Source: Nitrospirota bacterium (lineage in GTDB: Bacteria; Nitrospirota; Thermodesulfovibrionia; Thermodesulfovibrionales; Magnetobacteriaceae). From it: a stretch of 40,047 nucleotides of DNA. Below, piece by piece: positions 1-6,954 of this stretch (position 1 is its first letter; every line of letters begins with the position of its first letter). The notes beneath the pieces are model-generated. The model ran no database searches, had not been told where the DNA came from, and saw only the letters and a program-made list of their open reading frames with translations. Where the stretch lies: positions 1-40,047 of the forward strand of contig JADFYB010000011.1 in the NCBI GenBank assembly GCA_015233245.1. The letters are read 5' to 3'. The position numbers and the translations under genes are program-made.

Positions 1-102
1 TTTCTTGAAATTATGGAAATTGGAAAGCGCACAAAAAGCCCGTTTGCTGAATATCGATTGAATTTATTAAAGAACTTCGAGATTCGTCATTTGATAATGT
101 GA
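1..102 (+). pseudogene. Fragment of a BTAD-family regulator gene
   Basis: The first 54 bases encode FLEIMEIGKRTKSPFAEY and are identical, base for base, to the reverse complement of 6176-6229, inside the BTAD regulator half at 5273-6901. After base 54 the identity ends abruptly, the frame continues with unrelated residues and stops at 100-102. This is therefore a broken, inverted partial copy. The window edge cuts it, so the homologous stretch may extend further left. Perfect identity suggests recent duplication or gene conversion, or a mis-joined assembly. Confidence 0.75.
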
Positions 103-209
103 AAGACTGATAGGTGGAGTTTTCAAGAGATAAAGAATTTATTAACGTGGCGGTAAATCTTGTAGATGCTTTAACCCCAGAAAGTTTTATAAAAACTGTA
201 ACTCATTAA
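57..209 (+). pseudogene. Degenerate reading frame of unknown origin
   Basis: Directly after the 54-base duplicated stretch an open frame encodes IEFIKELRDSSFDNVKD, then two consecutive stops (108-113), then continues in the same frame for about 31 residues (starting VEFSRDKEFINVAVNLVDAL) to a stop at 207-209. The composition is protein-like, but no start codon with a ribosome site is visible and I do not recognise the family. It looks like the decayed end of a gene whose upstream part was replaced by the BTAD fragment. It could also be non-coding. Confidence 0.3.
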
Positions 210-236
210 TTTCAGAAAACTGAATATATAATATTC

Positions 237-1883
237 TCAAACCTCACAGTACACATGTTTTTTAGCAGTTTTTAAAAATACCATTTCCTCTATGGCTGTT
301 AAAAGAGGCACAAATGTGGTGTTATCAATAGCAGAGACTGCAACGGCCTCGTATCTGCGCACAAGATTTTCAATCTCCACTATTGGCACTCTGTCTGCTT
401 TATTAAAGACAAGAAGCGTCTCCTTCTCTGACAAATTAAGCTCATGCAGAGTGTTTTCCACAGAGGCCATCTGTTTTTCAAACCTTGGATTGGAAATATC
501 CACTAGGTGAAGCAGGAGGTCGGCATCCTCAAGTTCTTCAAGTGTGGATTTAAAGGCGGATACGAGATCTTGTGGCAGGTCCCTTATAAAGCCCACGGTG
601 TCTGTCATAATCACATCCCGCTCATGTGGAAAGCGCAGCCGTCTGCTTGCAGTGTCAAGGGTGGCAAACATTTTCTCTTCGGTAAATGTGCTGCTTTCGG
701 TAAGGTTATTAAGCAGTGTGGATTTCCCTGCGTTAGTGTAGCCTACAATTGAAATAATAGGCAACTTGCTTTGGGCTCTGCGGTGTTTTCTCTGAGTGCG
801 GGCAAGGGAGAGCTTTTCGAGCTCTTTAGTGAGAAGCGTAATTCGGTCTCTTACACGCCGCCTGTCTATTTCAAGTTTCATCTCACCAGGCCCACGCCCT
901 CCAATCCCTCCGGTTAGACGCGACATTGCCGTGCCCTTACCGATAAGCCGCGGCAAGCGGTACTTTAATTGTGCCAGTTCCACTTGCACCTTACCATCAC
1001 GGCTATGTGCCCTGCGGGCAAATATGTCTAAAATGAGTTGACTGCGGTCTATCACCTTAAGCTCGGTTAAATCCGCTATGGCCTTACCTTGTGACGGACT
1101 TAAGTCCTGATCAAACACCAACATTGTAGCGCCCTTATTAAGTGCCTCTATGATTAACTCCTTGAGTTTACCCATTCCAAGCAGATACCGCGGGTTTATG
1201 TCCTTTGCTCTCTGAATAACAGTCTCTACAACCTCTATATTGCTGCTGTGGCAAAGCTCACAGAGCTCATCCATAGAGTCATCAAGCTCGTGCCTGAGCT
1301 GAGGGGATACGCTTACCAGTATTGCGCGCTCGGCAAGTTTGGTGTCAGTCCACGAGCGCCCCTTTTGCATCTCCTCTTCAAGCGAATCTAAGAAGGCAGC
1401 AAAATCCCTGTCAACACTGTAAAAGTTAACAGCCTCTTCGACCTCGTACAATACGCCGACATTAGGCGGCACAAGGTAAGCCCCAAAAAATTTATCCGGC
1501 AGTCCGTCTTTAATGCCAAGTGCTGCCATATAGTCAAATCGCAAAAGAGCAAGGTCAGTAAGGTCATCTTTAGTGAGGGGTTCGTTCTTAAGGTGAGTGT
1601 GAATAAACCTAAGCCCTCTGAGCACTTTCTTACCCAGAGGGTAATCCGTCATCTCTGGTATGAATACCGATGAGGCATCGCCAACGATGACATGGCTGAT
1701 TTTTCCGCCCCTGTCTATTGTAACCGCAACCTGTCTGTTTAACTCAGAGGAAATCTCAGCCAGAAAGCGGGCAAGATCAGCCGTTAAAAGCTCATTTGGC
1801 GGAGTCTTCCGTCTATAAATCCTCTCCAGATCATATAATGCCTTTTTCCTTAGTCCTGAAACATTTCCATAAACTGTGGCTAT
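237..1883 (-). CDS. hflX: GTPase HflX (ribosome-associated), long form, apparent ATA start
   Basis: HflX is a GTPase that binds the 50S subunit and splits or rescues stalled ribosomes. Counting from 1883, the protein has about 548 residues: an N-terminal extension of about 80 residues typical of the long form, the HflX domain with the GGRGPGEMKLEIDRRR signature, then the G domain with G1 GYTNAGKST (about 381-389), G3 DTVGF (428-432) and G4 NKAD (494-497). The first in-frame ATG is at 1652, but the frame stays open and HflX-like upstream of it (ATVYGNVSGLRKKALYDLER, later VTIDRGGKISHVIVGD). No ATG, GTG or TTG lies in that part. An AGGAGG (1891-1896) sits 7 bases before an ATA at 1883-1881, exactly where the family begins, so I place the start there. 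A conventional annotation would start at 1652 (471 aa). Confidence 0.9.
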   Translation of the reverse strand: MATVYGNVSGLRKKALYDLERIYRRKTPPNELLTADLARFLAEISSELNRQVAVTIDRGGKISHVIVGDASSVFIPEMTDYPLGKKVLRGLRFIHTHLKNEPLTKDDLTDLALLRFDYMAALGIKDGLPDKFFGAYLVPPNVGVLYEVEEAVNFYSVDRDFAAFLDSLEEEMQKGRSWTDTKLAERAILVSVSPQLRHELDDSMDELCELCHSSNIEVVETVIQRAKDINPRYLLGMGKLKELIIEALNKGATMLVFDQDLSPSQGKAIADLTELKVIDRSQLILDIFARRAHSRDGKVQVELAQLKYRLPRLIGKGTAMSRLTGGIGGRGPGEMKLEIDRRRVRDRITLLTKELEKLSLARTQRKHRRAQSKLPIISIVGYTNAGKSTLLNNLTESSTFTEEKMFATLDTASRRLRFPHERDVIMTDTVGFIRDLPQDLVSAFKSTLEELEDADLLLHLVDISNPRFEKQMASVENTLHELNLSEKETLLVFNKADRVPIVEIENLVRRYEAVAVSAIDNTTFVPLLTAIEEMVFLKTAKKHVYCEV

Positions 1884-1948
1884 CTCTATTCCTCCTGCAA
1901 TGGCTTTGATTTTACTGATACCAACTGCTTTATCAAGATTCTGATGTT

Positions 1949-1954
1949 ATTATA
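1949..1954 (-). promoter_or_regulatory. Possible -10 element for hflX
   Basis: On the minus strand 1954-1949 reads TATAAT, a perfect -10, about 60 bases upstream of the hflX Shine-Dalgarno. No convincing -35 hexamer lies at the right distance. The position, in the divergent gap between hflX and the alkylation-repair gene, fits an hflX promoter. Confidence 0.3.
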
Positions 1955-1990
1955 GCAAAACGACAGAATTATTGTGTTAGTATAAACGGT

Positions 1991-2701
1991 ATGAGACAAA
2001 CTGTTTATACCGGAGATATCGGAACAAAAACTTTTGAAATTATTCTGAAACTAAAATCCCTTGCCAATCCTAAAAACGTAGAGGGTATGGCAAGGTATGG
2101 AATAAACCCGAAAAACACCCTTGGCATAACTATTCCTGCACTTAAAGCAATCCTGCGAGAGGTTGGAAAATCCCACGAGCTAGCACTTAAACTTTGGGAC
2201 AGCGGCATTCATGAGGCAAAAATCCTTGCCGCCCTTATGGATATTCCCAAGGTTGTTACCGAAGAGCAGATGGAACGATGGGTTAAAGACTTTGACTCAT
2301 GGGATGTCTGCGATCAGGTTTGTAGTAAGCTCTTTGTTAAAACCACCTTTGCTTACGTTAAGGCAAGGCAGTGGTGCAAAAACGACGAGGAGTTTGTAAA
2401 ACGCGCCGGGTTTGTCATGATAACCTCCCTTACCGTACACGATAAACGCGCTTCTGACAACGTTTTCCTTGATTTCTTTGATTTAATTAAAGAGGCTTCA
2501 ACTGATGATCGTAATTTTGTAAAGAAAGCCGTCAACTGGGCACTAAGACAAATCGGAAAGAGAAATCAGCCTCTCAGAGTTGAGGCTACAAGACTTGCCC
2601 ACGAGATTTACGGCATCAGTACAAAATCGTCAAAATGGATAGCCCGCGATGCTTTGCGTGAGTTGGAGAAGTACTGGACAGGACAGCGTAATTCCCCATA
2701 A
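1991..2701 (+). CDS. DNA alkylation repair protein (AlkD-like HEAT-repeat glycosylase)
   Basis: A 236-residue all-helical protein of the DNA alkylation repair family (ALK/HEAT repeats), which excises alkylated purines without base flipping. Family signatures are MARYGIN (33-39), WVKDFDSWDVCDQVC (97-111) and NFVKKAVNWALRQIGKRN (175-192). W104 and D108 have the same four-residue spacing as the catalytic Trp/Asp pair of Bacillus AlkD, and W183 fits the third key aromatic. These assignments rest on spacing, not on an alignment. No strong ribosome site precedes the ATG. The gene is divergent from hflX and ends 5 bases before the stop of the convergent AI-2E-family gene. Length is normal for the family. 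Confidence 0.88.
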   Translation: MRQTVYTGDIGTKTFEIILKLKSLANPKNVEGMARYGINPKNTLGITIPALKAILREVGKSHELALKLWDSGIHEAKILAALMDIPKVVTEEQMERWVKDFDSWDVCDQVCSKLFVKTTFAYVKARQWCKNDEEFVKRAGFVMITSLTVHDKRASDNVFLDFFDLIKEASTDDRNFVKKAVNWALRQIGKRNQPLRVEATRLAHEIYGISTKSSKWIARDALRELEKYWTGQRNSP

Positions 2702-2706
2702 TACTT

Positions 2707-3738
2707 CTAAATAAGTTCTTTACTTGTCAACTCGCTTTTTAAATAGGCATAGTAAATAGGAGCCGCAATCAGGCCGGCCATCCCAAATGCCGCCTCCATA
2801 ACAAGAATCGCAAGCAGTATTTCCCATGATTTGGAGTGTATCTTTGAGCCAACAAGCTTAGCATTTAAGAAATACTCAAGTTTATGTATTAATATCAGAA
2901 AAACCAGCGATGCTATAGCTGCATTGAACGACTGGCTCAAACTTACAACAATTATCGCACTATTGGAAAACAGATTACCAATAACCGGCAACATGCCGGT
3001 TATAAATGTGACAGCGATCAGTGTCTTAGCAAGATGCAGATGAATACCAAAAAACGGCAAAATAACGACAAGGTAAAGCGCAGAAAATACTGTATTTATG
3101 GCTGAAATACTCACCTGTGCAAACACAACGCCCCGAAATGATGAAACCAGTCTTGAAACACTGTCTGTCAGAGCTCTTGCTAAAGGACCGCAGCTGTCCG
3201 CATCATGATGTACTTCATTAAGAGCTACAAGAACTCCTATAACCATACCTATTAGAATATGCGCAACAGCCATAGCAGCCTCACGGCCAGCTGTTTGCAG
3301 TTGGCTTGCATGTTGGCGCAACCATTCAGCCGCAGCAGTCTTTAACCCTTCAGCATCTGAGGGCAAATACTCGGTAATCCAGAGAGGAAGTGAATTCAGG
3401 GAGTTATCCACGATGTCTGCCATTTTTTTAAGTAAAACAGGCAAACTATCTGCGCTGTTACGAAAAAAATAAACTATTGCAATAACCAATACTGACAACG
3501 ACACCAGCAATAGAAACACAAGCAGTGAAACCGTTATCAGCTTTGAACCATGTCCACTTATGCCTTTGAATCTGATATGATGGGAAAGTATAGAGATAAA
3601 CTCATACACAACCAGACCGGCTAATAGCGCTGGAAGCAGATGCATCTTAAGCACTAAAATCAGCGCCGTTGTTACAATAAACCACGAAATATAGTCATAA
3701 ACCGGCACTGCGGTTTCATTTGAATCATTCATATTCAT
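2707..3738 (-). CDS. AI-2E family transporter (UPF0118-type permease)
   Basis: A 343-residue integral membrane protein with the layout of the AI-2E transporter family (PF01594): paired N-terminal helices (about 15-55), a helix near 66-92, a soluble amphipathic segment (about 95-150, DIVDNSLNSLPLWITEYL), then four or five C-terminal helices with the conserved TGMLPVIGNLF and PIYYAYLKSEL stretches. Family members include autoinducer-2 exporters and Na+/H+ antiporters, so the substrate cannot be named. The gene stands alone between a convergent neighbour and a long intergenic region. Confidence 0.85.
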   Translation of the reverse strand: MNMNDSNETAVPVYDYISWFIVTTALILVLKMHLLPALLAGLVVYEFISILSHHIRFKGISGHGSKLITVSLLVFLLLVSLSVLVIAIVYFFRNSADSLPVLLKKMADIVDNSLNSLPLWITEYLPSDAEGLKTAAAEWLRQHASQLQTAGREAAMAVAHILIGMVIGVLVALNEVHHDADSCGPLARALTDSVSRLVSSFRGVVFAQVSISAINTVFSALYLVVILPFFGIHLHLAKTLIAVTFITGMLPVIGNLFSNSAIIVVSLSQSFNAAIASLVFLILIHKLEYFLNAKLVGSKIHSKSWEILLAILVMEAAFGMAGLIAAPIYYAYLKSELTSKELI

Positions 3739-3776
3739 ACTATGATTGTAAGCATCCGTACAGATATCGCTGTCAT

Positions 3777-3790
3777 AGTATCATGATACT
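3777..3790. promoter_or_regulatory. 14-base perfect palindrome upstream of the AI-2E-family gene
   Basis: AGTATCATGATACT is a perfect palindrome 39 bases upstream of the permease start at 3738 and could be an operator. Nothing else identifies the binding protein. Apart from this and the micro-ORF at 3899-3979, I see nothing in the gap 3739-4080. Confidence 0.25.
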
Positions 3791-3898
3791 CTATAGGTAC
3801 TGTCTAAGTCAAAAATTTATTTAAATTACAGCGTATAAACTTAGGGTTCATCAGCTTTTCATAAAAGCTATACTGACAAGATCATTTGTTTGGATGCT

Positions 3899-3979
3899 CT
3901 AAAACAATTTGTCAATTTCCATTTCCTCCATGCTTGCTATAAAGGACAAGTATCTATGGCAGTTGTCGCACTCAATCAT
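3899..3979 (-). CDS. Possible 26-residue protein with a CxxC motif
   Basis: An AAGGAG (3985-3990) lies 5 bases upstream of an ATG at 3979. The frame encodes 26 residues, beginning MIECDNCHRYL and ending MEIDKLF, before a TAG. The CDNCH motif resembles half of a zinc-binding knuckle. It sits alone between the Crp-type regulator and the AI-2E-family gene, on their strand. The good ribosome site is the main argument; the frame could be chance or the start of a decayed zinc-ribbon gene. Confidence 0.3.
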   Translation of the reverse strand: MIECDNCHRYLSFIASMEEMEIDKLF

Positions 3980-4080
3980 ATTATCTCCTTGGGATAAAAC
4001 CAAATATCGTAAATGTTTTTTTTCATCCTAATGTCTTACATAAATCCCCTCTTGTCAGGCAGATATAACCGAATCTCCAT

Positions 4081-4851
4081 TTACATTTCACTGAGATAGC
4101 GGCTGATTTTAGCTTTATTTATAATAATATTATGAAAATAATTTCCGCTTATTAACTCTTTGTCTCTGAATTTTGCGAGGATTCTCGTAGCAACCACTCT
4201 CACCGTACCAACACGCGCTGCTATGTCGTTATGAGTTAGTTTCACTAAGAATTGACCGTCCACATCCTCTGAATAGTCGTGTAAAAGTCTGAGAATCCGT
4301 ATATCCAGGGTTTCATAGACAGTTGATTCTATTTTGGAGTATAAATTTTGCATTTTATTTCCCAGCTCTTCTAAAAATATTGGACCGTATTTATCAAATT
4401 TTGACATCAACACCCTTTTATAAACACTTACCGGCAGGATTAAAACCTCAGAGGCCTCCTTTGCTACGGCGTTTAATTGAAGACTGAGGTCGTTCAGCAA
4501 AAAGAAATTCATTCCTTCGCTGATATACTCAAAAACAAAAATCCTTTTGCTTTTTTTAATCTCTATTTTAATAGAGCCTGTTTTTACAAAAAACATATAC
4601 TTATTTATGTCCGTACTGTTTAATAATATTTTGTGTTTGTTTGTTTTTTTTATCGTCATATACTTCTTTAAAAACAGAATATCCTCATCGTCCATGAAAG
4701 AGAGCATAGGATATACTCTTAAATCATTAATAATCTTGACGTCAGGGTGGGATTTTAACAACATCTGACCGTAAATTGCCGTTATCGCCTCACTGTATGA
4801 CGATAACTTACTTCTTTGCAGCGTTGGCGTGTAAGACACATTAGTCTCCAT
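4081..4851 (-). CDS. Crp/Fnr-family transcriptional regulator
   Basis: The N-terminal two-thirds has the cyclic-nucleotide-binding-like beta barrel (YPMLSFMDDEDILFLKKYM, then FFVKTGSIKIEI and FEYISEGMNFFLL). The C-terminal part is a Crp-type winged helix (LTHNDIAARVGTVRVVATRI, with the recognition helix in VRVVATRILAKFR). The effector pocket lacks an obvious Arg/Ser phosphate-binding cassette and the N terminus has no cluster of four Cys, so neither cAMP nor an Fe-S cluster is supported. The first ATG (4869) has no ribosome site. The ATG at 4851 has GGAGGG 10 bases upstream and is preferred. The target genes are unknown. Confidence 0.85.
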   Translation of the reverse strand: METNVSYTPTLQRSKLSSYSEAITAIYGQMLLKSHPDVKIINDLRVYPMLSFMDDEDILFLKKYMTIKKTNKHKILLNSTDINKYMFFVKTGSIKIEIKKSKRIFVFEYISEGMNFFLLNDLSLQLNAVAKEASEVLILPVSVYKRVLMSKFDKYGPIFLEELGNKMQNLYSKIESTVYETLDIRILRLLHDYSEDVDGQFLVKLTHNDIAARVGTVRVVATRILAKFRDKELISGNYFHNIIINKAKISRYLSEM

Positions 4852-5020
4852 CTTAATACTACCCTCCATTTGTTGAAATGCTAAAAAGCGTAGTTTCAGA
4901 GTAACACAGCAACACTTACAGATGACTTACAGATTTGGATTTTTTTGGGGACCTTTATTATGTTATACCGAGTTGCTGCCAAAAAGGTAATATAATTAAT
5001 GGTGGAGAAAAAAGACTGTA

Positions 5021-5135
5021 TCCCGCCTCCCCTTAAGGGGATTCCCCTGCAAGTGCGGGATGACAAAGGGGTGGTGCGGGATGACAAAGGAGGCTGGGTT
5101 CCTATGCTGTCATTCCTGCGAAAACAGGGATCCAG
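5021..5135. repeat. Mosaic of REP-like palindromic repeats
   Basis: This gap between the regulator cluster and the Crp-type gene holds several repeat units. CCCCTTAAGGGG (5029-5040) is a perfect palindrome. TGCGGGATGACAAAGG occurs twice (5054-5069 and 5075-5090). A unit with the GTCATTCCTGCG...CAGGGATCCAG pattern (5107-5135) resembles the widespread bacterial REP with a CCTG/CAGG stem. The segment 5027-5048 reappears with two mismatches at 31358-31379 in the opposite orientation. Open frames across here are translations of repeats, not genes. Confidence 0.65.
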
Positions 5136-5151
5136 TCCTTTATTAAAAACA

Positions 5152-5286
5152 TTAACTGCAAAGGTAATCTCCATAATATATTTCGTCATTTTCAACTACA
5201 GATTTAACAAATTCCTCATCATCTATTCTGAATACACCAAAGTAGTTTTCGGTTTCATCAAGAAAATAAATCTTAAAATCCTCCAC
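5152..5286 (-). CDS. Small acidic protein coupled to the BTAD regulator gene
   Basis: A GTG at 5286 is preceded at 6 bases by GGAGG (5293-5297). The 44-residue frame begins VEDFKIYFLDETENYFGVFR and ends with IYYGDYLCS. It overlaps the last 14 bases of the BTAD regulator, an arrangement typical of translational coupling. The protein is acidic and aromatic-rich, with no signal or membrane segment, and I do not recognise the family. A longer frame starting at 5349 has no ribosome site. It may be a small partner of the regulator or a truncated gene. Confidence 0.45.
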   Translation of the reverse strand: MEDFKIYFLDETENYFGVFRIDDEEFVKSVVENDEIYYGDYLCS

Positions 5287-6901
5287 TCTTTTCCTCCAAA
5301 AACTCAACTTTGGTTTTATATGTTTCCACGTTATCAGTATCATTTTCAATTAACTGGCGGTAGCACATGAGGGCAGCCTCCCATTTTTCATATTTTATAA
5401 AGAACTGCCCTATGGTTTTACAATAACTAATGAATTTTTGCTTTATTTTTTCTCTGCTAACTAAAACCCATGGTTTATCCTCATCGGCTGGCAGAAAATC
5501 TCCCTTATATAGATCTAAAGCCTTTTCAAACAGACTGAAAACGACATCGCAGTTGTTTTCTTTCGTATCGTTTTTCAAAAGCTGTTCTGATTTTTTTATT
5601 AAATGCTCAAGTGCAAACACATCACTCCACACAACTTTACTATTAAGCTTAATATAGCCGTTTGAGTAATTGATGACATCCTTATTTTGAAAAAAGCCGC
5701 GCAGACGGTGAAGTGTTGTGTTAAATGATATTTGAGCAAGGTCACCGTCAGAATCCGGCCACAGAGTGTCTGCAATGCACTGTCCTGGCTGCTCCATGCT
5801 GCCAAAAGACAACAATACCTTTAACAAGGAAAACGGCATCTTTTGAACCTTGCCAGAAAAAGATACTGGCTTGCCGTCAACTTGTATCTGAAATCGTCCT
5901 AAGGCATATATTTTAACCTGCCACGGCCAGTCCTTTATTTCCATACACGAGTCATCGACAGTCATGCCAATGCTTTTTATGACAGACTTTACATAGTCAA
6001 CTTCAATGCCAAGAGCCAGTGCCTTTTTATATATTAGAAAGTTTGCCGGATAAAAATAACTGAAGATGAAAGCTCCATTTTGTTTTGAAAACTCAATAGC
6101 TTCCTTAAAATAATCGGTAAACGATGTATCATCTCCGGTATGCGCACTTATCAGAGACTTCATTATAAAACACAGATATTCAGCAAACGGGCTTTTTGTG
6201 CGCTTTCCAATTTCCATAATTTCAAGAAAATACCTATCGGTTTTCTCATATTGGCCTGCTTCTATCAAGACATTAACCAACGCATAGGTATGAATCATTG
6301 CAAGAAATGGGGAGCCGGATTCCACTGCCGCTTTTAGTGAATTCTCGGCATAGTATATAGCCTCAGAGAATTTACCACAGCGTGCGGCAACCAGCGATGA
6401 TTGATGGTTGTAGTATATAAGTTCAAAACTTTGGAAGGTCTTTCTTGACTCCAACATTCTATTAAGGTATTCCTGAGCTTTATTAACATCGTCTTTTTGC
6501 AGTAAGGCATGGATCATCTGTCCGTACAACGCAAGATCAAGAAATTTTATTCCCGTATCACGGGAAATAGATAATCCCTCTTCTACTGCCTTAATCATTT
6601 CATCGGGCTGGCATGCAATTAGGTTATACAAGGCCTTTGTTCTTAAATACATTAACTTCTGTAAATCTGAGTATGTTTTATATTCAGGATACAGAGTATC
6701 TAAAACCCCTTTGGCAGCATTAGCTCTGCCATTCCATACATAGTAAAAAATTAAATTGGAGCCTAAAAAAAGCTTATTAGAGTTACTCCTGTCATTATTA
6801 ACTATTTTAAGTGCATGTGATTCAAACTCGGTTATCATATGATGGCCTGGGGCTCTAAAAAGCAGTGCCGAAAAAATACTTGCAATAACACGTTCCTCCA
6901 C
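5273..6901 (-). CDS. C-terminal half of a split transcriptional activator (TPR + BTAD)
   Basis: This frame encodes about 542 residues, and the frame stays open further upstream to about 6962. The first 320 residues are helical TPR-like repeats. The remainder has an OmpR-like winged helix (YALGRFQIQVDGKPVSFSGK, later LWPDSDGDLAQISFNTTLHRLR) followed by the bacterial transcriptional activator domain (ALDLYKGDFLPADEDKPWV, EKWEAALMCYRQLIEND). Such modules sit at the C terminus of about 1000-residue SARP/MalT-like activators. The GTG at 6901 has no ribosome site, and the upstream residues LLIEEFENIYDKKNKFSTKD continue the family pattern. It is therefore most likely the second part of the gene at 6955-8400, separated by a one-base frameshift. 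An internal 54-base piece is duplicated at the left window edge. Confidence 0.85.
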   Translation of the reverse strand: MEERVIASIFSALLFRAPGHHMITEFESHALKIVNNDRSNSNKLFLGSNLIFYYVWNGRANAAKGVLDTLYPEYKTYSDLQKLMYLRTKALYNLIACQPDEMIKAVEEGLSISRDTGIKFLDLALYGQMIHALLQKDDVNKAQEYLNRMLESRKTFQSFELIYYNHQSSLVAARCGKFSEAIYYAENSLKAAVESGSPFLAMIHTYALVNVLIEAGQYEKTDRYFLEIMEIGKRTKSPFAEYLCFIMKSLISAHTGDDTSFTDYFKEAIEFSKQNGAFIFSYFYPANFLIYKKALALGIEVDYVKSVIKSIGMTVDDSCMEIKDWPWQVKIYALGRFQIQVDGKPVSFSGKVQKMPFSLLKVLLSFGSMEQPGQCIADTLWPDSDGDLAQISFNTTLHRLRGFFQNKDVINYSNGYIKLNSKVVWSDVFALEHLIKKSEQLLKNDTKENNCDVVFSLFEKALDLYKGDFLPADEDKPWVLVSREKIKQKFISYCKTIGQFFIKYEKWEAALMCYRQLIENDTDNVETYKTKVEFLEEKSGGF

Positions 6902-6954
6902 GTCTTTTGTGGAAAACTTGTTCTTCTTGTCATAAATGTTTTCAAATTCCTCTA

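Noticed and set aside
4999-5370. Open frame of 123 residues on the plus strand
   Set aside because: It translates REP-like repeats and runs antisense into the regulator gene; no ribosome site.
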